Assembly (NCBI GenBank): GCA_964425315.1
Contig: CAYRNB010000001.1
Location: forward strand, 46,450 to 110,449
DNA length: 64,000 nt
Origin: Rhodoblastus sp964425315
GTDB taxonomy: Bacteria > Pseudomonadota > Alphaproteobacteria > Rhizobiales > Beijerinckiaceae
Direction: 5' to 3'
Part shown: positions 8,013 through 16,372 of the stretch, in pieces
How the letters are laid out: each line of letters begins with the position of its first letter
Position numbering within the stretch: the stretch's first letter is position 1
Translations under genes and position numbers: made by a program
Notes under the pieces: generated by a model
The model's input: only the letters and a program-made list of their open reading frames with translations
Told to the model about the DNA's origin: nothing
The model's database searches: none

Positions 8013-10157
8013 TTACATGCCGCGATGGGCCAGAATGGCGAGCAGTAGCAGGGCGACGATATTGGTGATCTTGATCGCCGGGTTGACCGCCGGACCGGCG
8101 GTGTCCTTGTAGGGGTCGCCGACGGTGTCGCCGGTCACCGAGGCCTTGTGCGCCTCGCTGCCTTTGAAGTGCTTGACGCCGTCCTTGTCGGTGAAACCGT
8201 CCTCGAAGCTCTTCTTGGCGTTGTCCCAGGCGCCGCCGCCGGAGGTCATCGAAATGGCCACGAACAGTCCGTTGACGATAACGCCGAGCAGCGACGCGCC
8301 GAGCGCCGCGAAGGCCGAGGCCTTGGAGCCGGAGATGAGCAGCACGCCGAAATAGACGACGAGCGGCGTACAGACCGGCAGCAGCGACGGGATGATCATT
8401 TCGCGAATCGCCGCCTTGGTCAGCATGTCCACGGCGCGGCCGTAATCGGGGCGCGTGGTCCCCTCCATAATGCCGGGCATTTCGCGGAACTGCCGGCGCA
8501 CCTCGACCACCACCGATCCGGCGGCGCGGCCGACCGCCGTCATGGCGATGCCGCCGAACAGATAGGGGATGAGGCCGCCGAAGATCAGGCCCGCCACGAC
8601 ATAAGGGTTGGACAGGTCGAAATTGACGTTGCCGACGTCCTTGAAATAAGGCAGGCCCTTGTCGATGAAGGAGCGCAGGTCGTTGGTGTAGGCGGCGAAC
8701 AGAACCAGGGCGCCAAGGCCGGCCGAGCCGATGGCGTAGCCCTTGGTCACCGCCTTGGTGGTGTTGCCGACCGCGTCGAGCGCGTCGGTGGACTGGCGCA
8801 CTTCCTTAGGCAGGCCCGCCATTTCGGCAATGCCGCCGGCATTGTCGGTGACGGGGCCGAAGGCGTCGAGCGCCACGATCATGCCGGCGAGGCCGAGCAT
8901 GGTGGTCACCGCAATGGCCGTGCCGTAGAGGCCGGCGAGCTGGTAGGTCGAGATAATGCCGGCGACGATGACGATGGCGGGCAGCGCCGTCGCTTCCAGC
9001 GAGACCGCGAGGCCCTGGATGACGTTGGTGCCGTGGCCGGTGACCGAAGCCTGGGCGATGGACACGACCGGACGCTTGCCGGTGGCGGTGTAATATTCGG
9101 TGATCCACACGATGGCGCCGGTCACCGCGAGGCCGACGATCCCGCAGTAGAACAGGTTGAGGCCGGTCACGTCCTGGCCGGCGACTTCGCCGATCGAGCC
9201 CCAGCCGGTGAGGAACTGGGTGGCGACGGCCAGGCCGACCACCGACAGGGCGCCGGTCACGATCAGGCCCTTGTAGAGCGCGCCCATGATCGAATTATTG
9301 GCGCCCAGCTTGACGAAATAGGCGCCGGCGATCGAGGTCACGATGCAGGCGGCGCAGATCGCCAGCGGATACAGCATGGTCCCGCTCAAGACCGTGGGGG
9401 ACGCCTTGGCGAAGAAGATCGACGCCAGAACCATGGTCGCCACCACCGTGACCGCATAGGTCTCGAACAGGTCGGCCGCCATGCCGGCGCAATCGCCGAC
9501 ATTGTCGCCGACATTGTCGGCGATGGTCGCCGGATTGCGCGGATCGTCCTCAGGGATTCCCGCTTCCACCTTGCCGACGAGGTCGGCGCCGACGTCCGCG
9601 CCCTTGGTGAAGATGCCGCCGCCGAGACGGGCGAAGATCGAGATCAGCGAGGCGCCGAAGCCGAGGGAGACGAGGGAATCGATGACTTCTCGGCTATTGA
9701 CCGAAAGGCCGAGCGGTCCGGTGAGAATATAGTAATAGACCGAGACGCCGAGAAGCGCGAGCCCGGCGACCAGAAGGCCGGTGACCGAGCCCGCCTTGAA
9801 GGCGATGTCGAGGCCGGCCGCCAGCGATTTGGTCGCGGCCTGCGCGGTGCGCACATTGGCGCGGACCGAGACGTTCATGCCGATGAACCCCGCCGCGCCC
9901 GACAGAATGGCGCCGATCAGGAAGCCGATCGCCATTTTGACGCCGAGCAGATAGCCAAGAATGAGGCAGACGACAATGCCGACCAAAGCGATGGTCAAAT
10001 ATTGGCGCTTCAGATAGGCCTGCGCGCCTTCGCGCACCGCGCCGGAGATTTCCTGCATGCGCTCGGTGCCCGCGTCCGCGGCCATCAAGCCTTTTACCGT
10101 TACTACGCCATAGACGACGGACAAGAGTCCGCCCAACATTATCAGCCAGATCGCCAT
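8013..10157 (-). CDS. hppA: membrane proton-translocating pyrophosphatase
   Basis: A 714-residue, about 16-helix membrane enzyme that hydrolyses pyrophosphate and pumps protons out of the cytoplasm. The substrate-binding segment has the family acidic motifs: GGGIFTKGADVGADLVGKVE, then DDPRNPATIADNVGDNVGDC and, near the C-terminus, GGAWDNAKKSFEDG and TGDTVGDPYKDTAGPAVNP. The signature GNTTKAVTKG carries Lys where K+-dependent enzymes have Ala, so this should be the K+-independent type. The start has GGGACCGAGG before the ATG. It is the last gene after thiL on the minus strand, 215 bases away, so it probably has its own promoter. Confidence 0.97.
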   Translation of the reverse strand: MAIWLIMLGGLLSVVYGVVTVKGLMAADAGTERMQEISGAVREGAQAYLKRQYLTIALVGIVVCLILGYLLGVKMAIGFLIGAILSGAAGFIGMNVSVRANVRTAQAATKSLAAGLDIAFKAGSVTGLLVAGLALLGVSVYYYILTGPLGLSVNSREVIDSLVSLGFGASLISIFARLGGGIFTKGADVGADLVGKVEAGIPEDDPRNPATIADNVGDNVGDCAGMAADLFETYAVTVVATMVLASIFFAKASPTVLSGTMLYPLAICAACIVTSIAGAYFVKLGANNSIMGALYKGLIVTGALSVVGLAVATQFLTGWGSIGEVAGQDVTGLNLFYCGIVGLAVTGAIVWITEYYTATGKRPVVSIAQASVTGHGTNVIQGLAVSLEATALPAIVIVAGIISTYQLAGLYGTAIAVTTMLGLAGMIVALDAFGPVTDNAGGIAEMAGLPKEVRQSTDALDAVGNTTKAVTKGYAIGSAGLGALVLFAAYTNDLRSFIDKGLPYFKDVGNVNFDLSNPYVVAGLIFGGLIPYLFGGIAMTAVGRAAGSVVVEVRRQFREMPGIMEGTTRPDYGRAVDMLTKAAIREMIIPSLLPVCTPLVVYFGVLLISGSKASAFAALGASLLGVIVNGLFVAISMTSGGGAWDNAKKSFEDGFTDKDGVKHFKGSEAHKASVTGDTVGDPYKDTAGPAVNPAIKITNIVALLLLAILAHRGM

Positions 10158-10372
10158 ACCTCGGTCCCTTCCTAAGTGACTCCCGGATCAAGTGGCGGAC
10201 CAATGGGCTATTCGAGAAAGCGCCGCCTTGTCCGAAATCAAACTGGCGTTACGGCGCGCATAAATCACAAAGCCGTGAACGCCGCAATGGAGGCGCGGCC
10301 GTAACTATCCTAAAGTTGACGTTTTTTTGCCGGAATCGGCCCGATTTGGACGGCGGCGCCGCTTGCGCTAGG

Positions 10373-11368
10373 TCAAAAGTGACTGAATCGGCCGGCGCCG
10401 AATGTTTCGGGCGTCCCGTCGAGGCCGAGAAAGGTCTCTTCCGATCCCGCGGCGCCGGCGAGGCCGAAAGCGCGCGCCTCGACGCCCACTTCCCGCGCCA
10501 TAGCTTGGAATTTCGCCGCTTGAGCGGGCGGAACCGCGCAGAGAATCTCGTAATCGTCGCCGCCGCAGAACATGGTCTCGCTTAAAGCCGAATCGGCGGC
10601 GAGGGCCGCGGCCGCCGCGGCGGAGAATGGGATTTTGCCCAAATCCGCTTGCGCGACGAGCCCGCTTTCCCGCAGCAGGGCGCGCAAATCGCCGACAAGC
10701 CCGTCAGACACGTCCATGGCGGCGCTGGCGCAGGCGCGAAGCGCCGGAATGAGCGCGAGGCGCGGGTTCGGCGACAGATAGCGGCCGACCAGGAAGCCGC
10801 GCTGCGCCGCGGTCAATTCCCTCGCCCATTCGGGCGGCGGCGCACCGGCGATTTCCGCCCGCCGCAAGGCCAAGCCGAGCGCCGCGTCGCCGATCGATCC
10901 CGATATGAACAGCGCGTCGCCCGGCGCGGCCCCGGCGCGGCGCAGCATTTTGCCGGCCGGAACCGCGCCGACGGCGGTGATCGACAGGCTCAGCGGACCG
11001 GGCGTCGCCACGGTGTCGCCGCCGAGCAGCGGGCAGTTTCCTTTTTTGGCCGCCTCGCCCAGGCCGCGGACGAAATTTTCCAGCCAGTTCGGCTTCCAGT
11101 CGCGCGGCAGGGCGAGGGTGAGGAGAAAGCCAAGCGGCTCGGCGGCCTTGGCGGCGAGATCGGAAAGATTGACGGCAAGCGCCTTGGCGGCGATTCGGTC
11201 CGGCGCGTCCGCGGCGAAGAAATGCGCGCCGGCGACGAGCGCGTCGGCGGTCAGGACCAGTTCCGCGCCCGGCGGCGGCTTGAGCAGAGCGGCGTCATCC
11301 CTGAGGCCGAGCCCGCCCGGCCCCGCGAGCGGGGCGAAATAACGGGCGATCAGCTCCTGTTCGTTCAC
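10373..11368 (-). CDS. thiL: thiamine-monophosphate kinase
   Basis: Phosphorylates thiamine monophosphate to the active cofactor thiamine diphosphate using ATP. The AIRS-fold features are visible over 331 residues: GLRDDAALLKP, LTADALVAGAHFF, KALAVNLSDLAAKAAEP (Asp and Lys of the Mg/ATP site), GGDTVATPGPLSLSITA, SAAMDVSDGLVGDL and FCGGDDYEILCAVP. It starts with GTG at 11368. It is downstream of nusB on the same strand; a palindromic repeat at 11385-11471 fills the space between. The nusB-thiL-hppA order is common in relatives. Confidence 0.95.
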   Translation of the reverse strand: MNEQELIARYFAPLAGPGGLGLRDDAALLKPPPGAELVLTADALVAGAHFFAADAPDRIAAKALAVNLSDLAAKAAEPLGFLLTLALPRDWKPNWLENFVRGLGEAAKKGNCPLLGGDTVATPGPLSLSITAVGAVPAGKMLRRAGAAPGDALFISGSIGDAALGLALRRAEIAGAPPPEWARELTAAQRGFLVGRYLSPNPRLALIPALRACASAAMDVSDGLVGDLRALLRESGLVAQADLGKIPFSAAAAAALAADSALSETMFCGGDDYEILCAVPPAQAAKFQAMAREVGVEARAFGLAGAAGSEETFLGLDGTPETFGAGRFSHF

Positions 11369-11384
11369 GACTCTCGTCCCCGGC

Positions 11385-11471
11385 CGTCATTGCGAGAAGC
11401 GAAAGCGCCGAAGCAATCCACGCCACGGTTCGCTCGCCAGGTGGATTGCTTCGCTTGCGCTCGCAATGACG
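11385..11471. repeat. 87-bp palindromic intergenic repeat (CGTCATTGCGAG type)
   Basis: The element opens with CGTCATTGCGAG and closes with CTCGCAATGACG, and inside it GAAGCAATCCACG pairs with GGTGGATTGCTTC around a short loop. This is a well-known kind of dispersed palindrome found in many alphaproteobacterial and other genomes. It lies exactly between nusB and thiL, where it would form a long RNA hairpin. A likely degraded copy is at 36205-36306. Confidence 0.85.
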
Positions 11472-11492
11472 ATTCTCATTATAGCCGCAAGT

Positions 11493-11948
11493 TCAGGCCG
11501 AAAATTCTTCTGCGCGGCATTTGCGCGCCAGGGCGTCGAGCACGGCGTTGACCATGCCGGCTTCCTCGCGGTCGAAAAAGGCGCCGGCGACATCGACATA
11601 TTCCTTGATGGCGACGCGCGCCGGAATATCGGTCCGCCGCATCAGCTCGAAGGCGCCGGCGCGCAATATGGCGCGCATCAGGGTTTCGATCCGCCGCAGT
11701 GGCCAGCCCTCGGCGAGCGTCTGGTCGACGGCGCGGTCGATCGCGAACTGGTTTTCCACCACGCCGGCGATGATGGCGCGAAAAAAGTCGATTTCCGCCG
11801 GCTTGTACTGCTCGCCCTCGACCTCGCGGCCGATCCAGAAGGTCTCGAATTCGGCCAGTATGTCGTTGAGGCCCTTGCCCGCCACTTCCATCTGGTAGAG
11901 CGCCTGCACGGCGGCGAGCCGGGCGGCGGAGCGTTTTTCGGCGGCCAT
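11493..11948 (-). CDS. nusB: transcription antitermination factor NusB
   Basis: A 151-residue all-helical RNA-binding protein that, with NusE, binds boxA RNA and prevents early termination of rRNA transcription. Family features: RSAARLAAVQALYQMEVAGK at the N-terminus, FFRAIIAGVVENQFAIDRAV in the middle, LRAILRAGAFELM and VAIKEYVDVAGAFFDREEAGMVNAVLD near the end. Its ATG overlaps the stop of ribH (ATGA), so the two are translationally coupled. It lies upstream of thiL. Confidence 0.95.
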   Translation of the reverse strand: MAAEKRSAARLAAVQALYQMEVAGKGLNDILAEFETFWIGREVEGEQYKPAEIDFFRAIIAGVVENQFAIDRAVDQTLAEGWPLRRIETLMRAILRAGAFELMRRTDIPARVAIKEYVDVAGAFFDREEAGMVNAVLDALARKCRAEEFSA

Positions 11949-12442
11949 CAGTTTCGTTCCGCCTTCTGTTTCAGGCGATAGACGGAAAGAGCCGCCCGCG
12001 CCGCGTCGCCCCCCTTGTCGAGCTTGCCCGGATCGGCGCGCTCAAGCGCCTGGGCCTCGTCCTCGACAGTCAATACGCCATTGCCGAGCGGCAGGCGGCG
12101 GGCGACCGACATGTCCATCAGCGCGCGCGCGCTTTCGCCTGCGACGATCTCGAAATGATAGGTCTCGCCGCGAATGACGCAGCCGAGCGCGACGAGGCCC
12201 GCGTAAGGCTCTCCGTCCTTTTCCGCGGCGTCGAGCAGAATGGAGGCGACGGCGGGGATTTCCAAAGCGCCCGGGGCGCGAAAGACGCTCCAGCGCGCCT
12301 GCGCCGCTTCCAGCGCGCGCGTCGCGCCGTCCAGCATCATGGCGCCTATGGAATCGTAATACCGCGCCTCGACCACGAGAAAATGCGCGCCCGCCACGGA
12401 TTCCTGGATTTCTGGCGCTCGGCTCGGCTCCGCCATGGACAT
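11948..12442 (-). CDS. ribH: 6,7-dimethyl-8-ribityllumazine synthase
   Basis: Joins the ribityl-uracil intermediate with a four-carbon unit to make lumazine, the penultimate step of riboflavin synthesis; forms hollow 60-mers or pentamers. Family marks over 164 residues: FRAPGALEIPAVASILL, ALGCVIRGETYHFEIVAGES (the catalytic His is in the HFE region), PLGNGVLTVEDEAQALERAD and a K-rich C-terminus. It is the first gene of ribH-nusB-thiL. The other riboflavin genes (ribE, ribD) are 17 kb away at 29740-31461. Confidence 0.95.
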   Translation of the reverse strand: MSMAEPSRAPEIQESVAGAHFLVVEARYYDSIGAMMLDGATRALEAAQARWSVFRAPGALEIPAVASILLDAAEKDGEPYAGLVALGCVIRGETYHFEIVAGESARALMDMSVARRLPLGNGVLTVEDEAQALERADPGKLDKGGDAARAALSVYRLKQKAERN

Positions 12443-12538
12443 TCTCGCTTGCTGGAAGGGCGCTGTTGAGTAGTACGAGCGCGCCTCCCGCGCAACCCGG
12501 CGAATCCTCGAGGCCGGAAATCAAAGCGAAAGCGCCCC

Positions 12539-12796
12539 TTACAACTGGCCGCTGCCCGTGACGGCGCGATAGACCAGCAGCACCACTATGGCGCCGCCGG
12601 TGGCGATCAACAGGCTGTAAAGGTTGAGGCCGCTTATGCCGCCCATGCCGAGCTTGGTCGAAATAAAGCCGCCGACCACGGCGCCGAGGATGCCGAGCGC
12701 CATGTCCATAATCATGCCCTGGCCGGTCTTGTTGACCAGCTTGCTGCCGATGAAGCCGGCGATGAGGCCGAGGATGATCCAGCTTAAAATGCCCAT
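12539..12796 (-). CDS. GlsB/YeaQ/YmgE family membrane protein
   Basis: An 85-residue inner-membrane protein with three hydrophobic helices and the family's glycine pattern: GILSWIILGLIAGFIGSKLV, GMIMDMALGILGAVVGGFI and LIATGGAIVVLLVYRAVTG. The family is called transglycosylase-associated and is often stress-induced, but its function is unknown. The ATG at 12796 has GGAGG six bases upstream and is preferred over one at 12823. It stands alone between ribH and the YidB-like gene. Confidence 0.9.
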   Translation of the reverse strand: MGILSWIILGLIAGFIGSKLVNKTGQGMIMDMALGILGAVVGGFISTKLGMGGISGLNLYSLLIATGGAIVVLLVYRAVTGSGQL

Positions 12797-12991
12797 GGAG
12801 ACGCCTCCCAAATTTCCGGCCAAATATGCAGCCCGCGCCTGCCCCGCCTAGCCGGAAGGAGCCAGGGCGAGCCGGATTTGCGCAAACCCAGCCTTAACGA
12901 ATGATGAATTCACAACTTGCGCAAAAGTTACGCGGCGCCCACATTGAGGAGCCGTCGAACAGGGCGGCGCGCCTCTTTCTGGGAGGGTTTC

Positions 12992-13510
12992 ATGGGTTTT
13001 TTCGATGACGCCATTCACGAGTCCGTGCCGGGCGGCGATCTGGTCAAGCCATTGGCCATTGCCGCCGGCGCCTTGATCCTCGGCCATCTTTTCTCCGGCA
13101 AGCGTGAAGCGGCGCCGCCGCCCGCGCCCGATCCTTCGCCGGCGCAGCCGTCATCCGGCGGAGGCTTCCTTGGAAATGCCGGCAATATTTTGGGCGAACT
13201 GGCCAACAGCCCGCTAGGCGGGGCGCTGGCGGGCGCCGCGAGCGGCACGGCGGTTTCCGGCGGGCTCAACTCGCTGCTCAACGAGTTCCGCAACGCCGGC
13301 CATGGCCCCACGGCCGATTCCTGGGTCGGAACCGGCGCCAATGCGCCGATCACCGCCGACCAGATCAACCAGGTCATCGGCCACGGCAAGATCGCGGAAA
13401 TCGCGCAACAGGCCGGGATCAGCCCGGATCAGATGTCGCAATTGCTGGCCAACGCGCTGCCGAAACTGATCGACAAGCTGACCCCCGGCGGCCAGGTTCC
13501 GCAAAGCTGA
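12992..13510 (+). CDS. YidB family protein (DUF937)
   Basis: A 172-residue protein with a short N-terminal segment (MGFFDDAIHESVPGG), a hydrophobic patch (LAIAAGALILGHLFSG), a G/A/P-rich linker and a C-terminal YidB-type domain: DSWVGTGANAPITADQINQV, KIAEIAQQAGISPDQMSQLL and ALPKLIDKLTPGG. The function of YidB proteins is not established. GGGAGG precedes the ATG at 12992. It has no operon partner; the next plus-strand gene is far off. Confidence 0.88.
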   Translation: MGFFDDAIHESVPGGDLVKPLAIAAGALILGHLFSGKREAAPPPAPDPSPAQPSSGGGFLGNAGNILGELANSPLGGALAGAASGTAVSGGLNSLLNEFRNAGHGPTADSWVGTGANAPITADQINQVIGHGKIAEIAQQAGISPDQMSQLLANALPKLIDKLTPGGQVPQS

Positions 13511-13824
13511 ATCCGGCCTGCGCTAAACAAGGCCAGCGCCCGTCATGGACATCCTTGGGGCTGGGCCTGGGGATCTATCCCGGCCATCCACGTTGCGCCG
13601 CAATTGGCGACCTCCGAAGGGTTGGCGACGGGCGCGGCGGCGTGACGCCGGACCTTGCGCCGGGCGCGCCTCAGTTTGCTCTCGGGCTTTGGGCGGAAAG
13701 CGGGCATCGCCCGAATGACATGCCCGGAAGCGAAAGCGGTCGGGGCCGCGGGCGCGAGGCTGCGACCTTTGTCGGCTTGGCGGCGTCGCGCCGCCGGCGG
13801 TCCCGGCCACAATCGGAGCGGACG
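13511..13824. other. intergenic stretch, nothing recognised
   Basis: About 310 bases between the YidB-like gene and the convergent small exported protein. Frames on both strands are open but arginine-rich and without family features. No hairpin with a T-run was seen. Confidence 0.5.
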
Positions 13825-14100
13825 TCAGTCGTTGCCCGTTGCGGGCGCGCCGGCGGTCAGGTCGACGAGAAGCTCAGCTTCCACGCCGCTCTTGTTGATA
13901 GCATGAACTTTGCCGCATCCGTTCTTGGTTTCGAGACTGCGGATCTTGTAGCCTTGGTCGATCATTTTAGCCAGGAAGGCGTCGACCGTCAGATAACTGC
14001 TTGCGCCGTTGGTCAGACACGGCCGGCGAACGTCCGCCTGCGCGAAGCCGGCTGCGCCGATGACAGCGGCGAGACCAGAGAGAATTGCCAATTTGCGCAT
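13825..14100 (-). CDS. small exported PepSY-like protein
   Basis: A 91-residue protein with a signal peptide (MRKLAILSGLAAVIGAAGFAQA|D) and a mature part of about 68 residues. The segment TVDAFLAKMIDQGYKIRSLE followed by NGCGKVHAINKSGVEAELLV matches the short periplasmic PepSY-like proteins (helix, GYxVxxl, then CxxVxaxdkxGxxxelxvD). Two cysteines in the mature part (RPCLTNG and NGCGK) could form a disulfide. Function unknown. It stands alone on the minus strand. Confidence 0.75.
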   Translation of the reverse strand: MRKLAILSGLAAVIGAAGFAQADVRRPCLTNGASSYLTVDAFLAKMIDQGYKIRSLETKNGCGKVHAINKSGVEAELLVDLTAGAPATGND

Positions 14101-14544
14101 GATTTTCCCTTTCCGTCAGAGCCCGCTTTCCTTCGCGAGCGTTGGCGGCGCTTTTGGCACAGACGCGATGACAAGCAGCTGACGATTCATGTCAGCGCTT
14201 CGTCAGCTTCGCCGCGCTATGATCACGCGAGCGCGGCGCTCCGCGCTCGATCCGATAGCGCGCGGGAACCTCGCATGATGGCGTCCATTTGCCGGCGCGT
14301 CATGAGCCTCTGTCCTGCCTCGCTGGAGAACCCTCACTCCATCGCCGCCGCCCTGAGGATGCGGACCATGTCGGCCAGCGCCGCCGCGAAGCGGCGCGGA
14401 TGGGCGGGAACCAGCCCGATGACCGGACACACTGCAATGAAAAGCGGTCATTGGCGGGACGCGCCGGATTGACGCTTGCGATGGGCGTTCCGGCGCACTT
14501 CGGGAAGCGAATTGCAATTTGCGCCGCAACGAAGGCCGCCTGTC
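14101..14544. other. intergenic stretch with a possible gene remnant
   Basis: About 440 bases between the PepSY-like gene and the OsmC gene. It holds the possible remnant at 14334-14447 and an inverted-repeat-like AGCGCGGCGCTCCGCGCT near 14230-14247. No complete gene was found. Confidence 0.5.
14334..14447 (-). pseudogene. possible 3-prime remnant of an XRE/cupin-type regulator
   Basis: A 37-codon minus-strand frame bounded by stops ends HPRRFAAALADMVRILRAAA plus ME. Both the DNA (14349-14388) and the peptide end resemble the last codons of the intact XRE-cupin gene 2 kb away (16388-16427; peptide ending AEMICILRAGRQE). The first 14 bases of the two stretches are identical and most of the following 26 agree. 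It may be the tail of a lost paralogue; the match is short and could be chance. Confidence 0.3.
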
Positions 14545-15105
14545 TCATCCGACCTGCTCTGCCGACCGCACCGCAAGGCTGGTGGTGATGGGCGCTCCGT
14601 TTCGCAGGGTCTGAAGAACGACGCAGGACCGCTCCGTGGCGGCCATCAGTTTCGCGAGCGCCTCCGGCGGCGTGCCTTCGGCCGGACGGAGATCGACGCG
14701 GCAATGCATATCCTGGAAGCCGACGGGCGCCTCGGCGCTGACCATCAGCGCGCCGCGGACATCGACATGGCCGTCGACCGACACTTCCAGCGACTCAAGC
14801 TCGATTCCGAACCGCTCGGCGAACATGCGCAGGGTCGTGTCCATGCAGGCGGCGAGCGCGCCCACCAGGACATGGCCGGGATTGGGCAGGTCGTGGTCGC
14901 CGCCGACGGCGGAATGGACGCCGACTTCCAATCCCAGTTCGGGAACGAGGCTGGGGGCGGCGCCGCCGATTTCCAAATGGCCGTGGAAGGGATCATGGCG
15001 GACGCCGTCCGCGGTGCGGGCGCTTTCGGTAATCAGCGCCTCCGCCGGCGTTTCACGATAACGCTGCTGCAAACGGGTCTGACGTGCGACGACTTGGGCG
15101 GTCAT
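14545..15105 (-). CDS. OsmC family protein
   Basis: A 186-residue OsmC/Ohr-fold protein, a family of thiol peroxidases acting on organic hydroperoxides. Visible: DGVRHDPFHGHLEIGGAAP, NPGHVLVGALAACMDTTLRM (first Cys of the pair, in the AAC motif), LEVSVDGHVDVRGAL, and a second Cys in TERSCVVLQTLRNGAPI, so both redox cysteines are present. Start ATG 15105 has AGGAG seven bases upstream; ATGs further up (15111, 15219) are less well placed. It diverges from an AraC-type regulator across 200 bases, so that regulator may control it. Confidence 0.88.
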   Translation of the reverse strand: MTAQVVARQTRLQQRYRETPAEALITESARTADGVRHDPFHGHLEIGGAAPSLVPELGLEVGVHSAVGGDHDLPNPGHVLVGALAACMDTTLRMFAERFGIELESLEVSVDGHVDVRGALMVSAEAPVGFQDMHCRVDLRPAEGTPPEALAKLMAATERSCVVLQTLRNGAPITTSLAVRSAEQVG

Positions 15106-15306
15106 GATCATTCTCCTTCGAGGTGATTTCGCCGATGACGCGTCGGGCGCGGGCGCAGCCAGGGTGTGGCCGGCAGTCGCCGCGCCGAAGAGAAGACGGC
15201 CGGCGGTCATGTGCGACACGACTTCAGACTGCCGCTCTGGCGACGCGGCGACAATGACCTATACTCTTGGATCTATGCTCCAGACTCCGAAAGGGAGGGC
15301 TCGGAC

Positions 15307-16272
15307 ATGGCGATGGATCTGCTGTCGGACGCGCTTTCGATGGTGCGCCTCACCGGCGCAGTGCTCTTCCGCGTCGAAGTGAACGGCTCCTGGTGCGTCT
15401 CAGCCGCCCCGATGCTGGAAGATTTCGCGCCGGCCTTGCCGCCGGGGACCAATCATCTGGTGGTCTTTCACGTGCTTTTGAGCGGCGAATGCGTTCTGCG
15501 CTGTCCGCCAGGACCCTGGAGGCCGGCGCGGCCTGGCGACGCTCTGGTGCTGCCCCATGGGCAGTTGCACGAGTTTGGCGATCATCGTGGCGACAACCCG
15601 CAGTCGTTTCGCGCCCTGATGCGCAATCGCTCCCCGCTCGACCTGCGGCAATTGCGCTTCGATACCGGAAATGGCCCCCACACCGAGGTCCTGTGCGGCT
15701 TCCTCGGCTGCGACCGGCGCGCCTTCGCGCCGTTGTTCTCCGCCCTGCCGGCCATGTTCGTGACCTCCCTCGGCGAGGGCGCCCAGCTCCTGATCCGATA
15801 TTCGGTCGACGAAGTTTTGGGCGACGCGCCCGGCGTTCAAAGCCTGCGCGTGCGGTTGGCGGAACTCATGTTCGTCGAAGCCTTGCGCGGATATATCCGC
15901 GCCCTGCCGCCCGACGCCACCGGCTGGCTCGCGGGCCTCCGCGATCCGCTGGTCGGCAGGGCGCTGAGGCTGATGCACGAGACGCCCCGTGTGGACTGGA
16001 CCGTGGAATCGCTGTCGGAACGGGCGGCCTGCTCCCGCTCGCTCCTGGCGGAACGCTTCAAGATGGTGATCGGCGAGGCGCCCATGCATTACCTGACCCG
16101 CCTGCGCATGCATCATGCGGCGCGGCGGCTGGGCGACAGCGGCCGCAGCCTGGAGGCGATCGCCGACGAGGTCGGCTACGCCTCGCCCGCGGCGTTCCAG
16201 CGCGCGTTCAAGCGCTGTTTCGGCGTCCCGCCCGGCGCCTGGCGGCGCGAGGCGCGGGAACGACCGCATTGA
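15307..16272 (+). CDS. AraC family transcriptional regulator with cupin sensor domain
   Basis: A 321-residue regulator. The N-terminal two-thirds is a cupin_6-type sensor (HLVVFHVLLSGECVLRC, RPGDALVLPHGQLHEFGD, EVLCGFLGCDRRAFAPLFSA). The C-terminal 100 residues are the AraC DNA-binding domain with two helix-turn-helices: WTVESLSERAACSRSLLAER and LEAIADEVGYASPAAFQRAF followed by GVPPGAWR. Start ATG 15307 has GGGAGG eight bases before. It faces away from the OsmC gene across a shared promoter region, suggesting it senses a small molecule and controls OsmC. The effector is unknown. Confidence 0.92.
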   Translation: MAMDLLSDALSMVRLTGAVLFRVEVNGSWCVSAAPMLEDFAPALPPGTNHLVVFHVLLSGECVLRCPPGPWRPARPGDALVLPHGQLHEFGDHRGDNPQSFRALMRNRSPLDLRQLRFDTGNGPHTEVLCGFLGCDRRAFAPLFSALPAMFVTSLGEGAQLLIRYSVDEVLGDAPGVQSLRVRLAELMFVEALRGYIRALPPDATGWLAGLRDPLVGRALRLMHETPRVDWTVESLSERAACSRSLLAERFKMVIGEAPMHYLTRLRMHHAARRLGDSGRSLEAIADEVGYASPAAFQRAFKRCFGVPPGAWRREARERPH

Positions 16273-16312
16273 GGTCTTTACCTAAGATTGTGAGGATTTG
16301 CGCCGATCAGCT

Positions 16313-16341
16313 TTTCGCGGGCGAACGCCTAGCCCGCGAAA
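16313..16341. other. perfect 10-bp hairpin between convergent genes
   Basis: TTTCGCGGGC (16313-16322) and GCCCGCGAAA (16332-16341) pair perfectly around a nine-base loop. It lies between the converging ends of the AraC and XRE-cupin genes. No T-run follows on either side, so it may slow transcription or protect RNA ends but is not a classic terminator. Confidence 0.6.
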
Positions 16342-16372
16342 GAGCCCCGCCTCTCCCCAGGCGGCGGAAGCC

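Noticed and set aside
8148..10175. 675-codon open frame antisense to hppA
   Set aside because: It is rich in R, G, D, H and A with no family features, as expected of the shadow of a high-GC membrane protein gene; hppA itself is unmistakable.
16313..16341. Hairpin between AraC and XRE-cupin genes taken as terminator
   Set aside because: The stem is perfect, but no T-run follows on either strand, so it is listed only as a hairpin.
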